From an uncultured Saprospiraceae bacterium (lineage in GTDB: Bacteria; Bacteroidota; Bacteroidia; Chitinophagales; Saprospiraceae), in the NCBI GenBank assembly GCA_937959095.1, contig CALGLY010000350.1, positions 1 to 21,712 on the forward strand: a stretch of 21,712 nt of DNA, in the 5' to 3' direction. Each line of letters starts with the position of its first letter. The stretch's first letter is position 1. Below, one piece after another: positions 6,974 to 13,541 of the stretch. The translations under genes and the position numbers were made by a program. The notes under the pieces are model-generated. The model did no database searches and was not told the DNA's origin. It saw only the letters and a list, made by a program, of their open reading frames with translations.

Positions 6974-8527
6974 ATGCTCGTCAAAACCTACGCCAGCGCA
7001 GTCTTTGGAGTAGATGCAAAAACAATAACGGTAGAAGTGAATGCAGGAGGCATCGTGCCAGTGGGGCATAAATTTTTACACCTCGTAGGGCTTCCTGATA
7101 ATGTAGTTCGAGAAGGCTTTTCGCGTATCGAAGCTGCCGTCAAAAATGTTCGCTACAAAGTTCCTCGCCTCAAACTTATCATCAACCTTGCCCCTGCCGA
7201 TATTCGCAAAGAAGGTTCTTCTTTTGATTTGCCGCTTGCTATTGGTCTACTAGCAGCTACCAAACAGATAAAAGCAGATAAATTAGGAGACTATATTCTC
7301 ATGGGTGAACTATCGCTAGATGGTGGTTTGCGTCCTATAAAAGGGGTGTTGCCCATCGCGATACAAGCACGGAAGGAGAAATTTAAAGGCATTATTGTAC
7401 CCAAAGAAAATGCACAGGAAGCAGCTATTGTAAATAATTTAGAAGTCTATGGCATTGATAATTTGAAGGATGCTATTGCATTCTTTGACGGCACAGAAAC
7501 CCTCACGCCTGTAGAAGTAGATACGAGAGAAGTCTTCGCTGATACCCAAGATATTTATAGTGTCGATTTTTCGGATGTGAAAGGACAAGAAAACATAAAA
7601 CGTGCCCTAGAAATAGCTGCCGCAGGAGGACACAACGTTATCCTAATCGGGCCGCCTGGTGCAGGAAAAACGATGCTTGCCCGTCGAATGCCTACTATTT
7701 TACCTTCGCTATCCTTGTATGAAGCATTGGATACGACCAAAATTTATTCCGTTTCAGGCGCATTGCCTAGCAATTCTTCGCTGCTTACTACACGTCCTTT
7801 TCGTGCACCACACCACACCATCAGCGATGTAGCTTTGGTAGGTGGTGGTTCAAATCCGATGCCAGGCGAGATTTCTTTAGCGCATAATGGAGTTTTGTTT
7901 TTGGATGAATTACCTGAGTTTAAACGCACCGTGTTAGAGGTACTCCGCCAACCAATGGAAGAGCGCAAAGTCACGATTTCGAGGGCAAAAATGACGGTCG
8001 ATTATCCTGCTAGTTTCATGTTGGTTGCTTCTATGAATCCATGCCCCTGCGGTTATTACAATCATCCTGAAAAGGAGTGTATGTGCGGGCCAGGTGTCGT
8101 GAAACGCTACTTGAATAAAATTTCAGGGCCACTACTCGATCGCATTGATTTGCATGTAGAAGTAACGCCTGTTTCCTACGATGAGTTGGCATTCGCGAAG
8201 CCTGCCGAAGCCAGCGAACACATAGCAGAACGCGTAGCAAAAGCCCGATTGATTCAGCAAGAACGCTTCAAAGCTTATAAAGATATTAGTTGTAATGCTC
8301 AAATGCCGAGTCGCCTTGTGCGAGAGGTGTGCGGACTGACGAAACCTGGGGTCGTACTCCTAAAAAAAGCAATGGAAGTCCAACAACTTTCGGCACGTGC
8401 CTACGATCGCATCCTGAAAGTAGCGCGCACCGTAGCCGATTTGCACGAAAGTGCTGATATCAAAATAGAACACCTTGCCGAAGCGATCCTTTATCGAAGT
8501 TTGGATAGAGAAGGTTGGGCGGGCTAG
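6974..8527 (+). CDS. yifB: YifB/ComM family Mg-chelatase-like AAA+ ATPase
   Basis: A full-length 517-residue member of the ComM/YifB family, cytoplasmic AAA+ helicase-like proteins that promote branch migration during DNA recombination and natural transformation (the role known for Vibrio ComM). Residues 1-170 form the Lon-protease-like/S5 fold typical of the family (GVDAKTITVEVNAGG, GLPDNVVRE, FDLPLAIGLLA). The ATPase core has Walker A GPPGAGKT at 226-233, Walker B VLFLDE at 307-312 and arginine R390 in LLDRIDLHVEV. A four-cysteine cluster (C357, C359, C369, C371 around NPCPCGYYNH) is a possible zinc site known in the family. The C-terminal Mg-chelatase helical domain ends at 517. ATG at 6974 gives the usual N-terminus (LVKTYASAVFG). 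It is monocistronic and converges on the next gene. Confidence 0.96.
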   Translation: MLVKTYASAVFGVDAKTITVEVNAGGIVPVGHKFLHLVGLPDNVVREGFSRIEAAVKNVRYKVPRLKLIINLAPADIRKEGSSFDLPLAIGLLAATKQIKADKLGDYILMGELSLDGGLRPIKGVLPIAIQARKEKFKGIIVPKENAQEAAIVNNLEVYGIDNLKDAIAFFDGTETLTPVEVDTREVFADTQDIYSVDFSDVKGQENIKRALEIAAAGGHNVILIGPPGAGKTMLARRMPTILPSLSLYEALDTTKIYSVSGALPSNSSLLTTRPFRAPHHTISDVALVGGGSNPMPGEISLAHNGVLFLDELPEFKRTVLEVLRQPMEERKVTISRAKMTVDYPASFMLVASMNPCPCGYYNHPEKECMCGPGVVKRYLNKISGPLLDRIDLHVEVTPVSYDELAFAKPAEASEHIAERVAKARLIQQERFKAYKDISCNAQMPSRLVREVCGLTKPGVVLLKKAMEVQQLSARAYDRILKVARTVADLHESADIKIEHLAEAILYRSLDREGWAG

Positions 8528-8542
8528 TGGGTGTAATGCTAC

Positions 8543-8596
8543 AATGATGTAATGCTATAATGCGACAATATTTTCCCATTGTAGCATTACATCATT
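8543..8596. terminator. Hairpin terminator between convergent yifB and esterase genes
   Basis: Arms 8543-8562 and 8577-8596 are complementary at 19 of 20 positions; the one mismatch is a U-G pair on the plus strand. The left arm belongs to a degenerate direct repeat of GTAATGCTA units (starting at 8533 and 8549). It lies between the yifB stop (8527) and the esterase stop (8603) and could end both transcripts. Confidence 0.7.
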
Positions 8597-8602
8597 ATCT
8601 CA

Positions 8603-9307
8603 TTATAGCAAAGACAAATAATGCGGGAACATCTCGCGCCAAAGTGGCCAATCATGCTCTACCCAGCCACGCACATCCAACCAATGGTCAACGTGTTTTG
8701 CCTTTAAAATAGCAGACATTTCATCGTTGAATTTTTTGCAAATATCCCACTCGGAAGTACCAAGAACAATTTTCATCTTCCACAATTCTGGATGACTCAT
8801 GCCTGGTACAAAATCTACAGGATTATTGAAAAATACATTATCATCATAATGCCCATCCATGAAGGACTTAATATTGAAAGAGCCACTCATAGAAAGCAAA
8901 TGACTTACCCGATCAGGATGCTTAAAGGCAAAATTTCCTGCCATATAGCCACCAAAACTTGGGCCTGCTACACACACCTTGCCCGAAGGCGTATTGAAAC
9001 GGACTTTATCTACGATTTCTTCTAGTATCATTTTATCATACCAGGTATGATTTTTTACGCGAACAGAAGGGTGTACTTTTTTGTTGTACCAGCTATGATC
9101 ATTGATCGCGTCTACGCAGTAGATTTGGACTTTGCCTTGTTCTACAAAGTAGCGCGCCGACTCTACCAACAGCATATCGCTACATTCATTGTAGCGACCA
9201 AGGGTAGTTGGGAATAGGAGTACTGGATAACCACTATCGCCGAAAACAAGCATCTCTGTGTCCATGCTCAAGTTCTGCGAATACCATTTATAATGTCTTT
9301 GTGTCAC
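8603..9307 (-). CDS. Small alpha/beta-hydrolase, esterase family (COG4947-like)
   Basis: A 234-residue cytoplasmic-looking hydrolase with no signal peptide. The nucleophile elbow is GPSFGG with S117; the acid is probably D188 (TSEWDIC) and the histidine H218 (WVEHDWPLW), giving a complete catalytic triad. The start YKWYSQNLSMDTEMLVFGDSG resembles family members that begin with a short strand before LLVFG. The only start that keeps this segment is GTG at 9305-9307, because an in-frame stop lies five codons upstream; an ATG at residue 15 would remove the first strand. The substrate is unknown; a carboxylic ester is the default inference. It is a single gene, with a hairpin about 30 bases before its start and a palindromic element beyond that. 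Confidence 0.87.
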   Translation of the reverse strand: MTQRHYKWYSQNLSMDTEMLVFGDSGYPVLLFPTTLGRYNECSDMLLVESARYFVEQGKVQIYCVDAINDHSWYNKKVHPSVRVKNHTWYDKMILEEIVDKVRFNTPSGKVCVAGPSFGGYMAGNFAFKHPDRVSHLLSMSGSFNIKSFMDGHYDDNVFFNNPVDFVPGMSHPELWKMKIVLGTSEWDICKKFNDEMSAILKAKHVDHWLDVRGWVEHDWPLWREMFPHYLSLL

Positions 9308-9338
9308 GAATGCTATTTTTTAAGTCTTAATAGATGGA

Positions 9339-9362
9339 AAAGTCCTACAAAAGTAGGACTTT
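9339..9362. promoter_or_regulatory. Perfect 10-bp hairpin upstream of the minus-strand esterase
   Basis: Stem AAAGTCCTAC (9339-9348) pairs with GTAGGACTTT (9353-9362) around an AAAA loop. It begins 31 bases upstream of the GTG start of the esterase. With a T-run on the minus strand it resembles an intrinsic terminator, but no minus-strand gene feeds into it, so a leader attenuator or a stop for stray antisense transcription is possible. Confidence 0.55.
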
Positions 9363-9391
9363 GCGCGGAGATATTCAGTATCTAAATGGAG

Positions 9392-9418
9392 AATGGAAAA
9401 TTAAAAATGGAAAATTAA
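9392..9418. repeat. Two-copy 14-bp tandem repeat
   Basis: AATGGAAAATTAA occurs at 9392-9404 and again at 9406-9418, giving a 14-base period. The AAAATTAA style of low-complexity repeat is common between genes in Bacteroidota. Confidence 0.7.
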
Positions 9419-9437
9419 GACGTAGCAATTTTCAATT

Positions 9438-9644
9438 AGGGAGCAGATAAGAAATAATCTACCAAAGCCTGCCCGACAAGCGGAGCAGGCGGGTTTTGCG
9501 AAGCTATTTTTTCATCATACAAGGCTTGTCTGCTGCAAGCAGGCAAAAAACGTAGGCATAGCCTTAGCTACGGCGAGGCTTTTTAACGAAGTATGAGGGA
9601 AAAAGAGTAAGTAAAATTGGTAGGTTATTTTTTATCTGTTCCCT
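9438..9644. repeat. Nested imperfect palindrome, element 2 (about 207 bp)
   Basis: Outer arms 9438-9465 and 9617-9644 pair at 25 of 28 positions, and all three mismatches become G-U or U-G pairs on plus-strand RNA. Inner arms 9504-9520 and 9591-9607 match at 14 of 17. The left interior carries the GC-rich core hairpin 9468-9493. The right interior has GCTTGTCTGCTGCAAGCAGGC-like dyad symmetry near 9524-9544 and a small AGCCT/AGGCT stem near 9560-9580. The predicted fold is a long stem with several internal hairpins. It ends 43 bases before the next gene's start. Confidence 0.75.
9468..9493. repeat. GC-rich dispersed core repeat, copy 2
   Basis: It begins CCTGCCCG and ends GCGGAGCAGGCGGG, matching the copy at 6794-6819 except for a few central bases. 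It sits between the outer and inner arms of palindrome element 2. Confidence 0.8.
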
Positions 9645-9687
9645 TACCTCTTTGGTGAAGCCATTAAGCGCTATAAAATAAAACATT

Positions 9688-10503
9688 TTGGAACAAGAAG
9701 CATTAAAAATTAATACCACTATCGAACAGTTTACACATTATCATCAATCTTCTTTTTTGCAACGCGAAGTACGTATAGACATATACACGCCTAGTGATTA
9801 TGGAGAAAACACAAATAACTATCCCATCATTTATTTCAATGATGGGCAAGATATGGAAGCCATTCGTTTAGTGACGACCTTAGAAAGCCTCATGAACAAT
9901 GGCACAATTCCGCCTATTATTGTAGCAGCTATTCATGCGAATCATGATAGAATGCACGAATATGGCACGAGCCAACAAGCAGATTATAAAGGACGTGGCG
10001 GACGTGCAGGATTGTATAGCCGATTTGTGATAGAAGAACTCTTGTGCTTTACGGAGCAACACTACCGTATTTCCCCCGAATTGAATAAGCGCATTTTTGC
10101 AGGCTTCTCTTTAGGTGGATTGATGGCGTTTGATTTGGTGTGGAACAATGCTACACACTTCGGAAGAGTAGGGGTCTTTTCAGGTTCTTTCTGGTGGCGA
10201 TCTGAACCAGTGCATGCACATGACCCTGATGCGAATCGTATTATGCAAGATTTTCTGTATCAAAGTAGCAAGCGCGATGGCTTGAAATTTTGGCTACAAA
10301 CAGGCACAGAAGACGAAAAAGAAGATAGAAATAATAATGGCGTAATTGATTCGATTGATGATACCTTAGATGTTATTCGTGCGCTACGCCACTTGGGGTA
10401 TGAGCAACATGATATCCATTATGTAGAAGTAGGCGGTGGGCATCATCATCCTAAAACATGGGGCTTAGTGCTTCCTGATTTCTTGCGGTGGTGCTTGAAC
10501 TAG
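9688..10503 (+). CDS. Esterase family protein (EstD/PF00756-like alpha/beta-hydrolase)
   Basis: A 271-residue putative esterase with no signal peptide. The pattern VRIDIYTPSDY, then YPIIYFNDGQD, then the nucleophile elbow AGFSLGGLMAF (S141) is typical of the putative esterase family (PF00756/COG2819). Histidines H252-H254 in GGGHHHPKTW supply the catalytic histidine, and D209 in GTEDEKED is a likely acid. Residues of about 213-224 (DRNNNGVIDSID) read like an EF-hand-type calcium loop just after the acid position. No ATG exists near the required N-terminus: an in-frame TAA lies at 9679-9681, so translation most likely starts at TTG 9688 (or ATT 9685). Relatives cleave esters such as siderophore or feruloyl esters; the substrate here is unknown. 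It is unrelated in sequence to the neighbouring esterase at 8603-9307. Confidence 0.87.
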   Translation: MEQEALKINTTIEQFTHYHQSSFLQREVRIDIYTPSDYGENTNNYPIIYFNDGQDMEAIRLVTTLESLMNNGTIPPIIVAAIHANHDRMHEYGTSQQADYKGRGGRAGLYSRFVIEELLCFTEQHYRISPELNKRIFAGFSLGGLMAFDLVWNNATHFGRVGVFSGSFWWRSEPVHAHDPDANRIMQDFLYQSSKRDGLKFWLQTGTEDEKEDRNNNGVIDSIDDTLDVIRALRHLGYEQHDIHYVEVGGGHHHPKTWGLVLPDFLRWCLN

Positions 10504-10519
10504 TGTTGCATTTTTTTTT

Positions 10520-10570
10520 GAACGCGGAGACGCAGAGTTTTTTATACTATTTCTCTGAGCCTCCGCGTTC
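10520..10570. terminator. GC-rich hairpin, repeat-type terminator after the esterase gene
   Basis: Arms 10520-10537 (GAACGCGGAGACGCAGAG) and 10553-10570 (CTCTGAGCCTCCGCGTTC) are largely complementary around an AT-rich loop. CGCGGAGACGCAGAG-type dyads are a known dispersed intergenic repeat style in several bacterial phyla. It begins 16 bases after the esterase stop and separates that gene from msrB. Confidence 0.75.
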
Positions 10571-10620
10571 AGATAGAGTCATAATAAAAAATATCATCTT
10601 AATACAAGAACAAAAACAGC

Positions 10621-11010
10621 ATGGCATACAATCCACTCAACGAAAAAGAAAATTACGTCATTGCACAGAAAGGAACAGAGCGTCCGTTCATTGGCGAATA
10701 CGATAAATTTTATGAGGGCGGCACATACATCTGTCGTCGTTGCAATGCCGCGCTCTATAGTTCGGAGCATAAGTTTGATTCAGGCTGTGGTTGGCCTGCT
10801 TTCGATGATGAAATAGAAGGTGCAGTGCGACGCGAAACGGATGCAGATGGACGACGTACAGAAATCCTTTGTACGAATTGCGACGGGCATTTAGGGCACG
10901 TTTTTGTAGGAGAACGCCTCACGAACAAGAATACGCGGCATTGCGTCAATTCTATTTCTATGCGTTTCGTGAAAGCAGGCGATGACTTGCCAAAAGTATT
11001 GAACGCTTAA
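10621..11010 (+). CDS. msrB: Peptide-methionine (R)-S-oxide reductase MsrB
   Basis: A 129-residue stand-alone MsrB domain, which reduces the R-epimer of methionine sulfoxide in oxidised proteins using thioredoxin. The zinc site is formed by two CxxC pairs, C38/C41 (YICRRC) and C84/C87 (LCTNC). The catalytic cysteine is C108 in RHCVNS, and C56 in SGCGWPAF is at the usual resolving position. GHLGHVF and the SISMRF end are diagnostic. There is no signal peptide, so the enzyme is cytoplasmic. The length is normal for the family and there is no MsrA fusion. The ATG at 10621 is preceded by an A-rich stretch rather than a Shine-Dalgarno sequence. The next gene starts 58 bases later in the same direction and may be co-transcribed. 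Confidence 0.96.
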   Translation: MAYNPLNEKENYVIAQKGTERPFIGEYDKFYEGGTYICRRCNAALYSSEHKFDSGCGWPAFDDEIEGAVRRETDADGRRTEILCTNCDGHLGHVFVGERLTNKNTRHCVNSISMRFVKAGDDLPKVLNA

Positions 11011-11068
11011 TACCCGATACCTAATACAAACGCCATCTACGTTTATTAATAGAATCAATTTCAAACTC

Positions 11069-11518
11069 ATGTCAGGTAAAGCACTTTTTCTATTGCCCCT
11101 CCTGTTGTTGTTGCTTTGTAGTTTTTTTATACCTACTGAAAAAACAAGTTTGGTACTTAATATTGAAAACATTGAAGAGGCAAAAGGTCATGTGTGGATA
11201 GGGGTATATGATTCCCAAAAAAATTTTCTACAGAAGGATGCAGCAATGATTCTAATAGGCGAAAAAATAAGGCAGACTGGCAGTATTCAAGTGGAGGTGA
11301 AAGACCTTTCCTATGGGACTTATGCGGTGGCACTCTTCCACGATGTGAATGACAATGGTACGCTCGATCAAGGAATATTGGGTATACCTAAAGAGCCTTA
11401 TGTTTTCTCGAAACCGCTGAAATCGAAGTGGCGCGCACCTACTTTCGAGGATGTGAAATTTAGTTTTAACAGTTCTACTCAAGACCTCCAACTGGGCTTG
11501 GAAGAATGGACATGGTAA
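11069..11518 (+). CDS. DUF2141 domain exported protein
   Basis: A 149-residue protein with an N-terminal hydrophobic export signal (residues 4-20, LLLLLLCSFF). Cysteine 17 does not sit in a proper lipobox, so a lipoprotein is unlikely. The mature part matches DUF2141 (PF09912): GHVWIGVYDSQKNF, then LSYGTYAVALFHDVNDNG, TLDQGILGIPKEPYVFS and a beta-rich end. The family is common in Bacteroidota and related groups and has no established function. The stop codon overlaps the next start as TAATG, so translation of the acetyltransferase is probably coupled to this gene. Confidence 0.88.
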   Translation: MSGKALFLLPLLLLLLCSFFIPTEKTSLVLNIENIEEAKGHVWIGVYDSQKNFLQKDAAMILIGEKIRQTGSIQVEVKDLSYGTYAVALFHDVNDNGTLDQGILGIPKEPYVFSKPLKSKWRAPTFEDVKFSFNSSTQDLQLGLEEWTW

Positions 11519-12087
11519 TGAGATTACAAAATAAAACTATCACCATCCGAGATTGGGAAATTAAAGATTTCGATACCTACAGAAAGTGGAATGAAGGAGA
11601 CCATGTTTGGATGGATTTCAATGGACCATACTACCCTAGAAAAACAAGCGCAGAGATAGAAAACCAAATCAAAATATACCAAGAAAAAATACAAACGCAA
11701 CGCTGGAAATCTCCAAGAACCCGACTCGTAATTGCAGATCTTGCAACTGATGAACTCATAGGTACAGTAAACTGGTATTGGGAAAGTGAAGTCACTAATT
11801 GGAAGTGCATCGGCATCGCGATTTATGATGATCGGCAATGGGGCAAAAACATCGGCTACCACGCGCTTAAGCTTTGGATTGACTATTTATTCCAGGAAGA
11901 TGAAACACTTGTTCGTCTCGATTTGAGAACATGGTCGGGTAACAAAGGCATGATGCGATTGGCTGAAAAATTAGGTTTTCTTCAAGAAGCTTGTTTCCGA
12001 AAAGCCCGCATCGTGAAGGGCGTTTATTATGACTCTATCGGGATGGGTATTTTGAGAGAAGAATGGTATGAGAGAAAGACAAATTGA
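11518..12087 (+). CDS. GNAT family N-acetyltransferase (RimJ/RimL type)
   Basis: A 189-residue acetyltransferase. The fold follows the RimJ/RimL order: ITIRDWEIKDFDTYRKW at the N-terminus, IGTVNWYWES in the middle, then the acetyl-CoA pyrophosphate loop R106-QWGKN-I-G113, and LDLRTWSGNKGMMRLAEKLGF with N142 before the last helix. The start is chosen at ATG 11518, which overlaps the preceding TAA as TAATG; an upstream in-frame ATG at 11506 would add four residues inside the neighbouring gene. The substrate (protein N-terminus, amino acid or drug) cannot be read from the sequence. It is probably the last gene of the msrB-DUF2141-GNAT unit. Confidence 0.9.
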   Translation: MRLQNKTITIRDWEIKDFDTYRKWNEGDHVWMDFNGPYYPRKTSAEIENQIKIYQEKIQTQRWKSPRTRLVIADLATDELIGTVNWYWESEVTNWKCIGIAIYDDRQWGKNIGYHALKLWIDYLFQEDETLVRLDLRTWSGNKGMMRLAEKLGFLQEACFRKARIVKGVYYDSIGMGILREEWYERKTN

Positions 12088-12202
12088 TAAGTATATATTA
12101 TGAAAACAAAAATTTACTATCCCTTTACAATGAATTAGATGAAGGGCGCGTTATGCTAACAACCAACAAATCTAAAGAATGACATAGAGCTTCATAGTGC
12201 TC

Positions 12203-12228
12203 GGAGTGATTGCTACGGCAGTCACTCC
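12203..12228. repeat. Short hairpin in the convergent gap
   Basis: GGAGTGA (12203-12209) pairs with TCACTCC (12222-12228), with an inner TGC/GCA pair. It lies about 115 bases after the acetyltransferase stop. It could be an extra stop signal for plus-strand transcription or a repeat remnant. Confidence 0.5.
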
Positions 12229-12261
12229 TATTAAAGCTTATAACCTAATACTTGAAACACA

Positions 12262-12297
12262 AAAGCCGCTTGCTTCACAATTGAAACAAGCGGCTTT
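12262..12297. terminator. Strong bidirectional terminator between GNAT and MoxR genes
   Basis: An 11-bp perfect stem (AAAGCCGCTTG 12262-12272, CAAGCGGCTTT 12287-12297) is extended inside by TTCA/TGAA. T-rich sequence follows on the plus strand, and A-rich sequence precedes it, giving T on the minus strand. It is well placed to end both converging transcripts. Confidence 0.9.
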
Positions 12298-12327
12298 CTT
12301 TATTCTAGCCTATTTAATAGATGCTAT

Positions 12328-13290
12328 TTAGAACAAGCTCTTGATTACATCCTCTTCTGAGATGCCTTCTGCTTCCGCCTTATAGTTGCGGACGATACGG
12401 TGACGAAGCACATAATTCGCAATTGCTTGTACATCTTCTATATCTGGTGAATATTTCCCTGAAATAGCAGCGTGGCATTTTGCACCCAATACTAAGTACT
12501 GCGATGCACGTGGTCCTGCGCCCCAAGAAATATAATTGTTTACTTTATCGGTAGCGCGTGCTGTATTCGGGCGCGTTTTAGTAGCCAAACCTACTGCATA
12601 TTCTAGTACATTATCTGCAATTGGAATTTTGCGAATAAGATTCTGGAAATACATAATTTGTTCTCCCGTCAGGACATGCTTTAGGTCGTATTTTACCACC
12701 TTTGTTGTCCCTTTCACGACTTCGATTTCCTCTTCATAGGTAGGATAATCTAGTGGAATATTGAACATAAAGCGGTCAAGCTGTGCTTCTGGTAGTGGGT
12801 AGGTTCCTTCCTGCTCGATTGGGTTTTGTGTTGCCAATACAAAGAAAGGCTTCGGTAATAAATGGCGTACCCCATTCACGGTCACAGAGCGTTCTTGCAT
12901 TGCTTCCAGTAGTGCCGCTTGTGTTTTAGGTGGTGTACGGTTAATCTCATCCGCCAAAACGATATTGGAGAAAAGCGGGCCTTTATTGAATTCAAACTTT
13001 CGACTTTCGCCCAAAATTTCTGAACCTGTAATATCCGAAGGCATTAAGTCAGGTGTGAACTGGATACGTTTGAATTCCAAATCGAGTACTTCCGAAATGG
13101 TACTCACCAGTAAGGTCTTTGCTAGCCCAGGTACTCCTACAAGGAGGCTGTGTCCATTACTAAACAGAGAAATAATCACATTTTTCACTACTTCATCCTG
13201 TCCAATGATTACTTTCCCGATTTCGCTTTTGAGGTCGGCATAGGACTGCGCCAAGCCATCAACTGCCTCTACATCTGATTTGTAAGCCAC
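12328..13290 (-). CDS. MoxR-family AAA+ ATPase
   Basis: A 320-residue cytoplasmic AAA+ ATPase of the MoxR group, chaperone-like proteins thought to mature or insert partner complexes. Walker A is GVPGLAKT (52-59), Walker B VLADE (111-115), sensor 1 is N156 in ATQNPIEQEG, and LPEAQLDRF with R173 follows. The C-terminal lid ends with ISEEDVIKSLF. The start is GTG at 13288-13290: an in-frame stop lies five codons upstream, and MAYKSDVEAV is the usual family N-terminus. MoxR genes normally sit beside DUF58 and von Willebrand (BatA/B) genes. Here the downstream side is closed by a terminator and the upstream gene is a YwqG protein, so the gene is solitary. Its leader contains a long hairpin. Confidence 0.94.
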   Translation of the reverse strand: MAYKSDVEAVDGLAQSYADLKSEIGKVIIGQDEVVKNVIISLFSNGHSLLVGVPGLAKTLLVSTISEVLDLEFKRIQFTPDLMPSDITGSEILGESRKFEFNKGPLFSNIVLADEINRTPPKTQAALLEAMQERSVTVNGVRHLLPKPFFVLATQNPIEQEGTYPLPEAQLDRFMFNIPLDYPTYEEEIEVVKGTTKVVKYDLKHVLTGEQIMYFQNLIRKIPIADNVLEYAVGLATKTRPNTARATDKVNNYISWGAGPRASQYLVLGAKCHAAISGKYSPDIEDVQAIANYVLRHRIVRNYKAEAEGISEEDVIKSLF

Positions 13291-13315
13291 TTTATTTATT
13301 TTTTACTTTTTGTAA

Positions 13316-13379
13316 TTGATTGGATTTTCAATGATTTCAACGCTCTAATCTTATTTAGAGTTTATGAAAATCCAATTAA
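13316..13379. promoter_or_regulatory. Two-part hairpin in the upstream region of the MoxR gene
   Basis: Arms 13319-13330 (ATTGGATTTTCA) and 13365-13376 (TGAAAATCCAAT) are perfectly complementary and extend outward to about 13316/13379 through one G-T pair. Inside, CTCTAA (13343-13348) pairs with TTAGAG (13355-13360). It begins 25 bases upstream of the GTG start, so it may be a leader structure of the MoxR mRNA or lie in its promoter. Confidence 0.65.
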
Positions 13380-13399
13380 AATAGGAATGAAAATGAAAA
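13374..13399. promoter_or_regulatory. 26-base AT-rich motif shared with the lipoprotein upstream region, copy 1
   Basis: These 26 bases match 21130-21155 at 24 positions. Both copies lie 67-84 bases upstream of a minus-strand start codon and in the same orientation. On the minus strand they read TTTTCATTSCTATTTTAATT, which could hold a promoter element, but the low complexity leaves chance similarity possible. Confidence 0.4.
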
Positions 13400-13541
13400 T
13401 AAAAAAAATCCTAATTAGATAGGGAGCTATTTCATCCTAATTGATTAGCTTCTTTTATACTAAAGTGCGAATATAGTCTTTTCAAGGCATCTCTGCAAAG
13501 GACAAAATTGCAAGTTTGAAGACCTGATTTATAGGTATTTC

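Larger units (their letters stand above)
9308..9687. other. Gene-free divergent region between the two esterase genes
   Basis: The 380 bases hold a short perfect hairpin (9339-9362), a two-copy tandem repeat (9392-9418) and a large nested palindrome (9438-9644), each listed separately. No open frame here looks like a gene. Promoters for the two divergent esterases must lie here, but no clear TAnnTTTG box is seen. Confidence 0.6.

Noticed and set aside
8533..8596. Possible CRISPR-like direct repeats (GTAATGCTA units)
   Set aside because: Only two degenerate units plus their inverted copy, with no regular spacers; a terminator hairpin explains them.
8603..10503. Two adjacent esterases as a tandem duplication
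   Set aside because: They lie on opposite strands and differ in length, motif context (GPSFGG versus GFSLGG) and N-terminal structure; they are different hydrolase families.
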